In this document: positions 35,283 through 43,329 of the stretch, one piece after another
How positions within the stretch are numbered: the first letter of the stretch is position 1
Layout: each line of letters begins with the position of its first letter
Source: Pseudomonas gingeri
GTDB lineage: Bacteria; Pseudomonadota; Gammaproteobacteria; Pseudomonadales; Pseudomonadaceae
Length of the DNA stretch: 64,000 nucleotides
NCBI RefSeq assembly: GCF_013386115.1
Contig: NZ_JACAOR010000007.1
Location: 520,702-584,701, forward strand
Direction of reading: 5' to 3'
Made by a program: the position numbers and the translations under genes
Notes under the pieces: model-generated
Told to the model about the DNA's origin: nothing
The model's database searches: none
Seen by the model: only the letters and a program-made list of their open reading frames with translations

Positions 35283-35926
35283 CACTACTCCTCGCGGGTC
35301 TTGGTATTCGACCCTACCTTACCGATCTTTTTCCGGCGAAGGAACCACTACGCCACCCCGTGCCGATTTGGACAACGAGAAAAGCCGACCGCTCCCTGAA
35401 AAACCGAGCACGTATCAAATAGTAGGCACCCTTGGCCCAAATGCTCAAGACACGCTCGTCACGTGCTCTATCACCGCTTCGATGATAGCGCGGCCGAACA
35501 CACCCTTTGGGTGGAAAACCTGAACACGGGCTGAAGATTGCCGGAATGTTGTGCTGTTATGACGAGCGCCCTTGGTTAAAGTCACTTTTCATTTAGCAAA
35601 AGAGCCTCCCCCGCCGCGACGACGGTAGAGAGCAAGAGTCATCCGCTACTGTTAGAACGACTCTTAGATGCACACTGGCGACACGTCACTGATGGCACAC
35701 TAGTGCACTTGAAGATCGCACAATGCGCTCAGAACAGGGTCTACAGCTGCATATTTTTTATACAGGATCATGAAAAGTTAGCTGAAAAATATTCAGCATC
35801 AAGAATTTTTTTTGCTTCTTGCGTTACGTCAGTTTACTTACTACAAGTAATGGGTAGTATGTACGCCGGCTATTTCCTCACTCTGGGGTTATGGTCATTA
35901 ATAGAAAGTCCTTGAAGGGGAACACG
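35283..35926. other. Non-coding AT-rich interval upstream of oprI
   Basis: 644 bp without a convincing gene. The first ~400 bp have fragments of open frame on both strands (for example the minus-strand peptide FHPKGVFGRAIIEAVIEH near 35450-35515) that may be gene decay. The last ~190 bp are strongly AT-rich with T-runs at 35806-35813, and probably hold the oprI promoter. A TTGCGT, 17-bp spacer, TACAAG pair at 35818-35846 is one candidate, but the match is weak. Confidence 0.5.
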
Positions 35927-36178
35927 ATGAACAACGTTCTGAAATTCTCGGCTCTGGCCCTGGCCGCTGTTCTGGCTACCGGTTGCAGCAGCGTATCCAA
36001 AGAAACCGAAGCTCGTCTGACTGCTACTGAAGACGCTGCTGCTCGTGCTCAGGCTCGTGCTGACGAAGCCTACCGCAAAGCTGATGAAGCTCTGGCTGCT
36101 GCTCAAAAAGCACAACAGACTGCTGACGAAGCTAACGAGCGCGCTCTGCGCATGCTGGAAAAAGCAAGCCGCAAATAA
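35927..36178 (+). CDS. oprI: Major outer membrane lipoprotein OprI (Lpp-like)
   Basis: An 83-aa lipoprotein with lipobox LATGC (Cys20) and a long alanine-rich coiled coil with heptad-like EARLTATEDAAARAQARADE pattern. It ends in a Lys-rich tail suited to peptidoglycan attachment. An AAGGGG ribosome site precedes the ATG. Codon usage is extremely biased, with many GCT and CGT codons, unlike the GC-ending bias around it; this fits very high expression. Confidence 0.98.
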   Translation: MNNVLKFSALALAAVLATGCSSVSKETEARLTATEDAAARAQARADEAYRKADEALAAAQKAQQTADEANERALRMLEKASRK

Positions 36179-36200
36179 TAGTCCCTCGGGGCTGTTATCA

Positions 36201-36229
36201 AGCCGATCCATCTTTGGATCGGCTTTTTT
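36201..36229 (+). terminator. oprI terminator
   Basis: Stem AGCCGATCCA/TGGATCGGCT followed by T-run, 23 bp after the oprI stop. Confidence 0.93.
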
Positions 36230-36254
36230 ATGCCCGTGTGTTTTCCATGGCGCA

Positions 36255-36290
36255 TAAAAAACCCGCCCGGACAGCAGTGCCCGGGCGGGT
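36255..36290 (-). terminator. Terminator of the L,D-transpeptidase gene
   Basis: ACCCGCCCGG/CCGGGCGGGT stem; on the minus strand it is followed by TTTTTT. It lies 13 bp past the stop of the L,D-transpeptidase gene. Confidence 0.9.
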
Positions 36291-36302
36291 CGATTGAAAC
36301 CG

Positions 36303-37271
36303 TTACTGCTGCAGGTCGATCGGCGCGTTCGACACCAGCGGCGCCGCACCCGGCACGGCGATTTCGGTCGGCAGGCCATCTTCGGCAGCGACCACGTCAC
36401 GCACCTCGTCCCAGTTCACCCGCAGGTTCTTCGCCAGGTCGTCACGCTTGAGCAGGGCGTTGATCACCGCGGTGTGCTTGTCGACCACCGACGGGTTGCC
36501 GTTGTCATCCAGCGGCGTGTGCGCCTCCAGGTAGACCTTGCCGCCACTGATGCCGAACTTGTAGGCCTCGTTGATGATCCGTACCGAAGTACCGACCGGC
36601 ACCATGCCGGCCATTTCCAGCACGTTGTTGTTGAACATGCGGAAGCAGCCGTGGCTGGTCCGGGTACCGATACCGAACTTCATGTTCGAACCATGGATCA
36701 GGTAGCCCGGCGTACCGAGGGTGAACTTGAACGGCCCCAGCGGGTTGTCCGGACCGGCCGGCACCACGTTGGGCAGCGGATCGCCGTTGGCGGCGTGTTC
36801 GGCCTTGATCGAGGCCGGCGGCGTCCAGGTCGGGTTCGGCGTCTTGGCGGTAATGGTGGTGTGGGCGATCGGCGAGCCCCAGCCCTCGCGCCCGATCCCC
36901 AGCGGGAAGGTGTAGACCACGTTCCGGCCTTTCGGGAAGTAGTACAGGCGATACTCGGCCAGGTTGATCACGATGCCTTCGCGCGGCCCCGGCGGCAGGA
37001 TGAAGCGGGTCGGCAGGACGATATCGGTGCCCGCCCCCGGCAACCAGGCATCGACGCCCGGGTTGGCCGCGACCATCTCTGAATAGCCCAGGTCGTAGGT
37101 GGTGCCCAGGTCGGCAAAGGTATCTTCATACTTGGCCTTGATCACCTGGACCTGGCCGACGATGTCCTCGCCCGGTGGTGGCAGCGGCAATTCCAGCGCG
37201 CTAACGGGACCCGCCGCGCACAGGGCGGCAATGGACAGGCAACGGGTGACGGCAGGAAAGCGCGACAACAT
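36303..37271 (-). CDS. L,D-transpeptidase (YkuD family)
   Basis: From the ATG at 37271, with AAGGA 8 nt upstream, the protein is 322 aa; an in-frame ATG six codons earlier is possible. It has a signal peptide ending near PVSALE, a LysM-like N-terminal region (YDLGYSEMVAANPGVDAWLPGAG), and a YkuD domain with HGSNMKFGIGTRTSHGCFRM holding the catalytic His and Cys209. It cross-links murein or attaches lipoproteins such as OprI to peptidoglycan; its position beside oprI makes the latter tempting but unproven. Confidence 0.94.
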   Translation of the reverse strand: MLSRFPAVTRCLSIAALCAAGPVSALELPLPPPGEDIVGQVQVIKAKYEDTFADLGTTYDLGYSEMVAANPGVDAWLPGAGTDIVLPTRFILPPGPREGIVINLAEYRLYYFPKGRNVVYTFPLGIGREGWGSPIAHTTITAKTPNPTWTPPASIKAEHAANGDPLPNVVPAGPDNPLGPFKFTLGTPGYLIHGSNMKFGIGTRTSHGCFRMFNNNVLEMAGMVPVGTSVRIINEAYKFGISGGKVYLEAHTPLDDNGNPSVVDKHTAVINALLKRDDLAKNLRVNWDEVRDVVAAEDGLPTEIAVPGAAPLVSNAPIDLQQ

Positions 37272-37392
37272 CCGGGAAATCCTTCGCATGATCAACGGAA
37301 AAATAAAACGCGATTGTACACCGACGCCGCCCCGCAGCGGGAGGTCGTCCCCGAGGACATTAGCAGCGCTTCAGCTGGCAGACAGGCAGGTT

Positions 37393-37686
37393 TTACAGTT
37401 CGAAACGCAATTCCGGCCAGATCGGCGGCGTACCACGCTTCTGCGATTCGAGAATCGCCCGGCACAGCGGGCACAGGCGCTGGTCGCGGAAGATCGACTT
37501 GTCCACCCCCGACCAGCGTGGCTGCGCGGGCAACAAGGTGCCGCAGAGCGTCCGATCGGCGGAGCCGCCCAGCTCCAGCTGACGCGTGACCAGGTGCACC
37601 CGCACTTCCTGGCAGGCGAACAGATCCAGCTGTTCGTCGGGTTCGATCAGTTGATAGGCAAATAGGGACCAGGCGGGACGCTGCAT
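37393..37686 (-). CDS. Conserved hypothetical protein with CxxC
   Basis: 97 aa, no signal peptide, no family recognised. It has cysteines in LFACQEV, RTLCGTL and a RLCPLCRAIL pair that could bind a metal ion. It is rich in Leu and Arg. It lies between tesA and the L,D-transpeptidase gene on the same strand, with 55 bp to tesA. Confidence 0.7.
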   Translation of the reverse strand: MQRPAWSLFAYQLIEPDEQLDLFACQEVRVHLVTRQLELGGSADRTLCGTLLPAQPRWSGVDKSIFRDQRLCPLCRAILESQKRGTPPIWPELRFEL

Positions 37687-37741
37687 CGGGGGCTCCAGAT
37701 CGGGGGCGCCACCTTAGCCGAAAAACCGTCGCTAAAAAAGC

Positions 37742-38347
37742 TCAAAGCAGCGGTTTCAGGGTCGGCCAGACGTTATCGAGCAACTTGCCCTGACCGGCGG
37801 GCGCCGGGTGGATGCCGTCGGCCTGCATCAGCTCCGGATGACCGCCCACGCCGTCGAGGAAAAACGGCACCAGCGGGATGTTCTTCTCCTGGGCCAGGGT
37901 CGGATACACCTCGGCAAACGCCTTGACGTAGCGCGCGCCATAGTTGGGAGGCAGTTGCATGCCCAGCAGCAGGACCTTGGCACCACTGGCCCGGGACTGG
38001 TCGATCATCGATGCAAGATTTTGTTTCAATTGCGTTGGCAGTTGTCCGCGCAGGCCGTCGTTGCCCCCCAGTTCGAGAATCACCAGGTCCGGCTTGTGCT
38101 CTGCAAGCAGCGCCGGCAGCCGCGCCTGGCCTCCGGCACTGGTGTCGCCACTGATCGAGGCATTGACCACCTTGTCCTGGAAACCCTCGTCCCTGAGGCG
38201 CTTTTCCAGCAGCGACACCCAACCGACACGGGTATCCAGGCCGAAAGCCGCGCTGATACTATCGCCAACGATCAGGACTGTACCCGCCGCCGCGTTCTGG
38301 GCCATGCACATCAAGGCCAGGCCGGCACTCAAAAACCACACTCGCAT
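37742..38347 (-). CDS. tesA: Periplasmic GDSL esterase/lysophospholipase TesA
   Basis: A 201-aa SGNH hydrolase with a signal peptide (1-~21, ending NAAAG). The four conserved blocks are present: GDSISAAFG (Ser30), SGDTSAGG (Gly), GGNDGLRG (Asn), and DGIHPAP (Asp/His). It hydrolyses acyl-CoAs, lysophospholipids and aryl esters in the periplasm. The start at 38347 uses a GGAGAA ribosome site. It is divergent from an ABC exporter pair, a conserved neighbourhood in proteobacteria. Confidence 0.95.
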   Translation of the reverse strand: MRVWFLSAGLALMCMAQNAAAGTVLIVGDSISAAFGLDTRVGWVSLLEKRLRDEGFQDKVVNASISGDTSAGGQARLPALLAEHKPDLVILELGGNDGLRGQLPTQLKQNLASMIDQSRASGAKVLLLGMQLPPNYGARYVKAFAEVYPTLAQEKNIPLVPFFLDGVGGHPELMQADGIHPAPAGQGKLLDNVWPTLKPLL

Positions 38348-38357
38348 CGGATTCTCC

Positions 38358-39041
38358 ATGGGCGAAAGCATTCTCACCGCGCAGAACCTTAGCAAAGTGG
38401 TTCCCAGCGCGGAAGGTGAACTGACCATCCTGCACCCTTTGAGCCTGACATTGAACAAGGGCGACAGCCTCGCCATCGTCGGCGCCTCCGGTTCCGGCAA
38501 ATCCACCCTGCTCGGCCTGCTGGCCGGCCTCGACCTGCCCAGCAGCGGCGAAGTGACCCTGGCCGGGCGTGCCCTGAGCAGCCTGGACGAGGACCAGCGT
38601 GCACGCGTGCGCGCCGAACACGTCGGTTTCGTGTTCCAGAGCTTCCAGTTGCTCGACAGCCTCAACGCCCTGGAAAACGTCATGCTGCCGCTGGAACTGG
38701 ACGGCCGCAGCGACGCCCGCGAGCGCGCGCGCCACCTGCTGGAACGGGTCGGCCTGGGCCAGCGCCTGACCCATTCGCCGCGCCAGTTGTCCGGGGGCGA
38801 GCAGCAACGGGTGGCCATCGCCCGGGCCTTTGCCGCCGAACCGGATGTACTGTTCGCCGACGAGCCGACCGGCAACCTCGACAGCCACACCGGCGAACGC
38901 ATCAGCGACCTGCTGTTCGAATTGAACAAGGAGCGCGGCACCACCCTGGTGCTGGTGACCCACGACGAACGCCTGGCCCACCGTTGCCGGCGCCTGATCC
39001 GCCTTGAAGCCGGCCAGCTGGTCGGCCCCCTGGAGCCTTGA
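38358..39041 (+). CDS. ABC transporter ATPase (YbbA/LolD type)
   Basis: A 227-aa ATPase with Walker A GASGSGKST, signature LSGGEQQRVAIARA, Walker B VLFADEPTGNLD and switch histidine in VTHDERLAHRC. It is of the MacB/LolD class that works with FtsX-like permeases rather than substrate-uptake permeases. Its ATG is only 10 bp from the divergent tesA start. Its stop overlaps the permease start by 1 nt. Confidence 0.94.
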   Translation: MGESILTAQNLSKVVPSAEGELTILHPLSLTLNKGDSLAIVGASGSGKSTLLGLLAGLDLPSSGEVTLAGRALSSLDEDQRARVRAEHVGFVFQSFQLLDSLNALENVMLPLELDGRSDARERARHLLERVGLGQRLTHSPRQLSGGEQQRVAIARAFAAEPDVLFADEPTGNLDSHTGERISDLLFELNKERGTTLVLVTHDERLAHRCRRLIRLEAGQLVGPLEP

Positions 39042-41545
39042 TGGCACGCCTGCCGCTGTTGCGCCTGTTCAGCCTCGCCACCCGCCAGCTCCTGCGCGAT
39101 GCCCGTGCCGGCGAGTTGCGGGTACTGTTCTTCGCCCTGCTGGTCGCCGTGGCGGCCAGCACCGCCATCGGCTATTTCGGCGCCCGCCTGAACGGCGCGA
39201 TGATGCTGCGCGCCACCGAATTCCTCGCCGCCGACCTGGTGCTCGACGGCACCTCGACAGCCCGCCCGGAGCAGATCCAGAGCGGCCGCGACCTCGGCCT
39301 GGAGCATGCGCGGATCGTCGAATTCTCCAGCGTGATCGCCACCGACAACGGCATCCAGCTGTCGAGCATCAAGGCCGCCGACGACCGCTACCCCCTGCGT
39401 GGCGAACTGAAAAGCGCCGCCGAGCCGTTTGGCGCCGAAACCGCCGGCGGCGGCCCGCGGCCCGGCGAGGCCTGGGTCGAAGCCCGGCTGATGACCGCGC
39501 TGGACCTGAAGATCGGCGACAGCATCGATGTCGGCATGAAGACCGTGCGCCTGGCCCGGGTGCTCACCTATGAGCCGGACCGGGCCGGCAACTTCTACAG
39601 CCTGACCCCACGCGTGCTGATCAACCTCGCGGACCTGGAAGCCACCGGCGTGGTGCAGCCCGGCAGCCGGGTCAACTACCGGGAGCTCTGGCGCGGCCCG
39701 GCCAGCGCCCTGGTCACCTACCGCGACCTGATCAAGCCGGGACTGGCGGCGAACCAGCGCCTGCTCGATGCCCGCGACGGCAACCAGCAGATCGGCGGGG
39801 CCCTGGGCAAGGCCGAGCGTTACCTGAACATGGCGAGCCTGGTGGCGGTGCTGTTGTCCGGGGTGGCCGTGGCCCTCAGCGCGACCCGCTTCGCCGCCCG
39901 CCGCTTCGATGCCAGCGCCCTGCTGCGCTGCCTCGGGCTGTCGCGCCGGGAAACCATGGCCCTGTTCAGCCTGCAACTGGCGATCCTCGGCCTGCTCGCC
40001 AGCATCAGCGGCGCCCTGCTCGGCTGGCTCGCGCAGTTGGGACTGTTCTATCTGCTGCACGACCTGTTGCCCGCCGATGTGCCGCCCGGCGGCCTGATCC
40101 CGGCCATCGCCGGGATCGGCACAGGCCTGGTGGCCCTGGCCGGTTTCGCCCTGCCGCCACTGGCCGCGCTGGGCCGGGTGCCGCCGCTGCGGGTATTGCG
40201 CCGCGACCTGTTGCCGATCCCGGCCAGCACCTGGCTGGTCTACGGCACCGCGCTGCTGGCCCTCGGCCTGATCATGTGGCGCCTGAGCCTCGACCTGGTG
40301 CTGACTTTCGCCCTCCTCGGCGGCGGCGTGATTGCCGCGCTGGTGCTCGGCGGCCTGCTGCTCCTTGGCCTGCAGAGCCTGCGCCGGCTGCTGGCCGGGG
40401 CGGCGCTGCCCTGGCGCCTGGGACTGGGCCAGTTGCTGCGCCATCCACTGGCCGCCGCCGGCCAATCCCTGGCCTTCGGCCTGATCCTGCTGTCCATGGC
40501 ACTGATCGCGCTGCTGCGTGGCGAGTTGCTGGACACCTGGCAGAACCAGTTGCCCAAGGACGCACCGAACTATTTCGCCCTGAATATCCTGCCGGCGGAC
40601 AAGGACGGCTTCCGTGACCACCTGATCAAGCTGTCGGCCCAGTCGGCGCCGATCTACCCGGTGGTGCCGGGCCGCCTGATCAGCATCAACGGCGAGCCGG
40701 TGCAGGAGATCGTCAGCAAGGACTCCAGCGGCGACCGCGCGATCCAGCGCGACCTGAGCCTGACCTGGGCCGCCGACCTGCCGCCGGGCAACCTCCTGAC
40801 CGCCGGCAGTTGGTGGTCGGGCCAGCCGGACACCGATATCCCCGGTGTCTCGGTGGAAGCCAAGGTCGCTGACAGCCTGAAACTCAAGCTCGGCGATCAC
40901 CTGGTCTTCACCGTCGGGGGGGCCAACCGCGAGGCGCGGGTGACCAGCCTGCGCAGCATCAACTGGGACAACTTCCAGCCGAACTTCTTCATGATCTTCC
41001 AGCCCGGCACCTTGCAGGACCTGCCGGCCACCTACCTGACCAGCTTCTATCTGGCGCCAGGACATGACAAGGATATCGTCGAGCTGTCCCGGGCCTTCCC
41101 GGCGGTGACCATCCTGCAGGTCGAAGCCCTGCTCGAACAGCTGCGCAGCATCCTCGCGCAGGTCACCATCGCCGTCGAATACGTGTTGCTGTTCGTCCTC
41201 GCGGCGGGCATGGCAGTGCTGTTCTCCGGCCTGCAGGCGACCCTCGACGAACGCATTCGCCAGGGTGCGCTGTTGCGCGCGCTGGGGGCGGAGCGGCGCC
41301 TGCTGGTCAAGGCCCGGCGGATCGAGTTCGGCCTGCTCGGCGCGGCCAGCGGCCTGCTGGCGGCACTGGGCGCGGAACTGGTGAGCCTGGTGTTGTACCG
41401 GTTTGCCTTCGACCTGCCCTGGCACCCTCATCCGTGGCTGTTGCTGCTGCCGCTGATCGGTGCGTTGATGGTCGGTGGCGCGGGTGTCTTCGGCACCCGC
41501 CGGGCGCTGAATGCCAGCCCGCTGACAGTGCTGCGCGAGGGCTGA
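39041..41545 (+). CDS. FtsX-like ABC permease (YbbP-type)
   Basis: An 834-aa permease with an N-terminal membrane helix, a large periplasmic domain, and two FtsX-like membrane modules (~residues 260-480 with several helices, and ~700-830 at the end). It overlaps the ATPase gene (TGATG). The YbbA-YbbP pair is commonly linked with tesA. A role in moving lipids, toxic compounds or proteins is inferred only. Confidence 0.93.
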   Translation: MARLPLLRLFSLATRQLLRDARAGELRVLFFALLVAVAASTAIGYFGARLNGAMMLRATEFLAADLVLDGTSTARPEQIQSGRDLGLEHARIVEFSSVIATDNGIQLSSIKAADDRYPLRGELKSAAEPFGAETAGGGPRPGEAWVEARLMTALDLKIGDSIDVGMKTVRLARVLTYEPDRAGNFYSLTPRVLINLADLEATGVVQPGSRVNYRELWRGPASALVTYRDLIKPGLAANQRLLDARDGNQQIGGALGKAERYLNMASLVAVLLSGVAVALSATRFAARRFDASALLRCLGLSRRETMALFSLQLAILGLLASISGALLGWLAQLGLFYLLHDLLPADVPPGGLIPAIAGIGTGLVALAGFALPPLAALGRVPPLRVLRRDLLPIPASTWLVYGTALLALGLIMWRLSLDLVLTFALLGGGVIAALVLGGLLLLGLQSLRRLLAGAALPWRLGLGQLLRHPLAAAGQSLAFGLILLSMALIALLRGELLDTWQNQLPKDAPNYFALNILPADKDGFRDHLIKLSAQSAPIYPVVPGRLISINGEPVQEIVSKDSSGDRAIQRDLSLTWAADLPPGNLLTAGSWWSGQPDTDIPGVSVEAKVADSLKLKLGDHLVFTVGGANREARVTSLRSINWDNFQPNFFMIFQPGTLQDLPATYLTSFYLAPGHDKDIVELSRAFPAVTILQVEALLEQLRSILAQVTIAVEYVLLFVLAAGMAVLFSGLQATLDERIRQGALLRALGAERRLLVKARRIEFGLLGAASGLLAALGAELVSLVLYRFAFDLPWHPHPWLLLLPLIGALMVGGAGVFGTRRALNASPLTVLREG

Positions 41546-41580
41546 TAGACTCGCGCCCCCGTTAACCTGATGGATCGACG

Positions 41581-42078
41581 ATGAGCCGTTACCGCCCGCC
41601 CCGCACCGCCGGCACCGCCCTGATCACCCCCGAGGGCGAGGCCCGCATGCGTGCCGAACTGCACGAGTTGTGGCACGTGCGGCGGCCACAGGTCACGCAG
41701 TCGGTCAGCGAGGCGGCCGCCCAGGGCGATCGTTCGGAGAACGCCGAATACACCTATGGCAAGAAGATGCTGCGCGAGATCGACAGCCGCGTGCGCTTCC
41801 TGACCAAGCGCCTGGAAAACCTCAAGGTGGTCGGCGAGCGCCCGAGCGACCCGAACAAGGTGTACTTCGGGGCCTGGGTGACCATCGAGAACGAGGACGG
41901 CAAGGAATCGCGCTACCGCATCGTCGGTCCCGACGAACTGGATCTCAAGCTGAACCTGATCAGCATCGACTCGCCCCTGGCCCGCGCCCTGATCGGCAAG
42001 GCGCTGGATGCAGAAGTCCGGGTCATGACACCGACTGGCGAGCAGTTGGTGTACATCACCGCCATCGACTATCCCTGA
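41581..42078 (+). CDS. greB: Transcription elongation factor GreB
   Basis: A 165-aa Gre factor. The N-terminal coiled coil contains QGDRSENAEYTYGKK, including the conserved acidic tip that stimulates cleavage by RNA polymerase. The C-terminal domain binds the secondary channel. The sequence AALITPEGEARMRAEL-like opening and long GreB-specific arm fit GreB rather than GreA. Confidence 0.96.
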   Translation: MSRYRPPRTAGTALITPEGEARMRAELHELWHVRRPQVTQSVSEAAAQGDRSENAEYTYGKKMLREIDSRVRFLTKRLENLKVVGERPSDPNKVYFGAWVTIENEDGKESRYRIVGPDELDLKLNLISIDSPLARALIGKALDAEVRVMTPTGEQLVYITAIDYP

Positions 42079-42108
42079 AGACACACTGATCGATCCCCCG
42101 AAACTGTC

Positions 42109-42220
42109 GATCGTTCCCACGCTCCGCGTGGGAATACAACCCGTGACGCTCCGCGTCACAGATCTACAGCGGACGCAGAGCGTCCCGAGAGGCATTCCCA
42201 CGCGGAGCATGGGAACGATC
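42109..42220. repeat. Long inverted-repeat element bounded by GATCGTTCCCA / TGGGAACGATC (copy 1)
   Basis: 112 bp. The ends are near-perfect inverted repeats (GATCGTTCCCACGCTCCGCG against CGCGGAGCATGGGAACGATC), and internal smaller stems lie between. It is related to copies at 53603-53681 and 59443-59473. It occupies nearly all the space between greB and the next gene. Confidence 0.85.
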
Positions 42221-42236
42221 ATCACCTAGTCTTTGT

Positions 42237-42545
42237 TCAGCGCCGGGTAATCAGGCCCTGGCGCGCCACCCGGGTCAACTGCCGGATGACCGCTTCGGCC
42301 TGCTCGGCCGCAGGCGACTGGATCACCGCGAGGTCGAAACTGTTATCGGCAAAACGCTCCAGGGAATCACCGTCTTCGACGAACTGGATCAGGAACGCCG
42401 AGGCACGGCCCTTGCGCCGTGGCCAGCCATCAAGATAACGCAGCAGCGTCGGCTGGTGTTTGCCGCCCAGGAGGATTTTCGGATTGCGATCGGGAAGGTT
42501 GGCCGTGATCGGCGCCAGACGTACAACGGGGCGTGGGTTGTTCAA
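42237..42545 (-). CDS. Conserved hypothetical protein (TTG start)
   Basis: 102 aa starting at TTG (42545); no ATG or GTG occurs upstream in frame, and GGAG lies ~10 nt before it. It is a soluble, basic protein (VRLAPITANLPDRNPKILLGG at the start) with no family I recognise. It is transcribed toward greB and separated from the convergent greB by the inverted-repeat element. Confidence 0.65.
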   Translation of the reverse strand: MNNPRPVVRLAPITANLPDRNPKILLGGKHQPTLLRYLDGWPRRKGRASAFLIQFVEDGDSLERFADNSFDLAVIQSPAAEQAEAVIRQLTRVARQGLITRR

Positions 42546-42748
42546 AGTGCGTGTCTCCGCCTCAACGATCTGCCGGGCAGGTGTGAGGCAACACCGAACC
42601 AGCGCTTTAGCGGTATTTCGAAGCCTGGATCAGGCTTCTGTCGGAGATCGTTCGACTCCCCTGGCGCCCCGCAAGTAGCTGTTTAAATCGGCGCATAATC
42701 AATATCCTAGAGAACCGTGCGGGCCGCTGTCAAGAATCGTGCCCAACG

Positions 42749-42772
42749 AAAAAGGCCCGCTGCTGCGGGCCT
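42749..42772 (-). terminator. Terminator of the DoxX gene
   Basis: Stem AGGCCCGC/GCGGGCCT with TGCT loop, followed on the minus strand by TTTTT. It lies 20 bp past the stop. Confidence 0.9.
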
Positions 42773-42791
42773 CATCGAACCATCCTCGCGC

Positions 42792-43226
42792 TTACCTGGC
42801 GATGGCCGCGTCGGCCGAGAGCTTGCCGGCCCCTTCGAACAGTACCGCGATCGTGCCGCCGAGCAGGGCCAGGGCGAACTCGTAGCCGTTGTTGGCCATG
42901 AACAGGCCGTTGTGGATATGCACCGAGAAGATCGCCACCAGCGAGAGAAACGCCAGGCCCAGTGCCGCCGGGCGCGCCAGCAGGCCGATGATCAGGGCCA
43001 GGCCGCCGAAGAACTCGGTGCCGCCGGCCAACAGGGCCATCAGGTGACCTGGTGCCAGGCCGATGCTTTCCATCCATTGCGCGGTGCCCGCCAGGCCGTA
43101 GCCGCCGAACAGGCCGAAGAGTTTCTGCGAGCCGTGGGCGGCGAAGATGATGCCGACGAAGATCCGCAGGACAGTCAGGCCGTAGCCGGCACGGGTGCTC
43201 AGAACGCGTTGGGTCAGTGTGCTCAT
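42792..43226 (-). CDS. DoxX family membrane protein
   Basis: A 144-aa protein with four hydrophobic helices (about residues 15-32, 60-85, 90-105, 115-135) and the DoxX-type motif LRIFVGIIFAAHGSQKLFG. Members link to redox, sulfur or thiol stress in some bacteria; function here is unknown. It is monocistronic, with its own terminator and an AT-rich upstream region. Confidence 0.9.
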   Translation of the reverse strand: MSTLTQRVLSTRAGYGLTVLRIFVGIIFAAHGSQKLFGLFGGYGLAGTAQWMESIGLAPGHLMALLAGGTEFFGGLALIIGLLARPAALGLAFLSLVAIFSVHIHNGLFMANNGYEFALALLGGTIAVLFEGAGKLSADAAIAR

Positions 43227-43329
43227 GGGATGAATCCTTATTCAAATGTCGGGTTGATGGGCGTCATATTAATCAGTTTATAAAATGACAAAAGCGCAAA
43301 AACCGCTGCATAACCATCGAATTTATCGA

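Noticed and set aside
35703..35915. 70-codon plus-strand frame directly before oprI
   Set aside because: It lacks a ribosome site and family, and overlaps the AT-rich oprI promoter region.
37742..41431. Minus-strand open frame of 1229 codons covering the ABC ATPase and permease
   Set aside because: The last ~200 codons are tesA; the rest lies antisense to well-supported ABC genes and has Gln/Ala/Gly-rich composition typical of GC-rich shadow frames.
42600..42680. Possible tRNA: GTTCGACTCCCC resembles a T-arm
   Set aside because: The T-stem does not pair (GATCG against CCCCT) and no acceptor or anticodon stem can be built around it.
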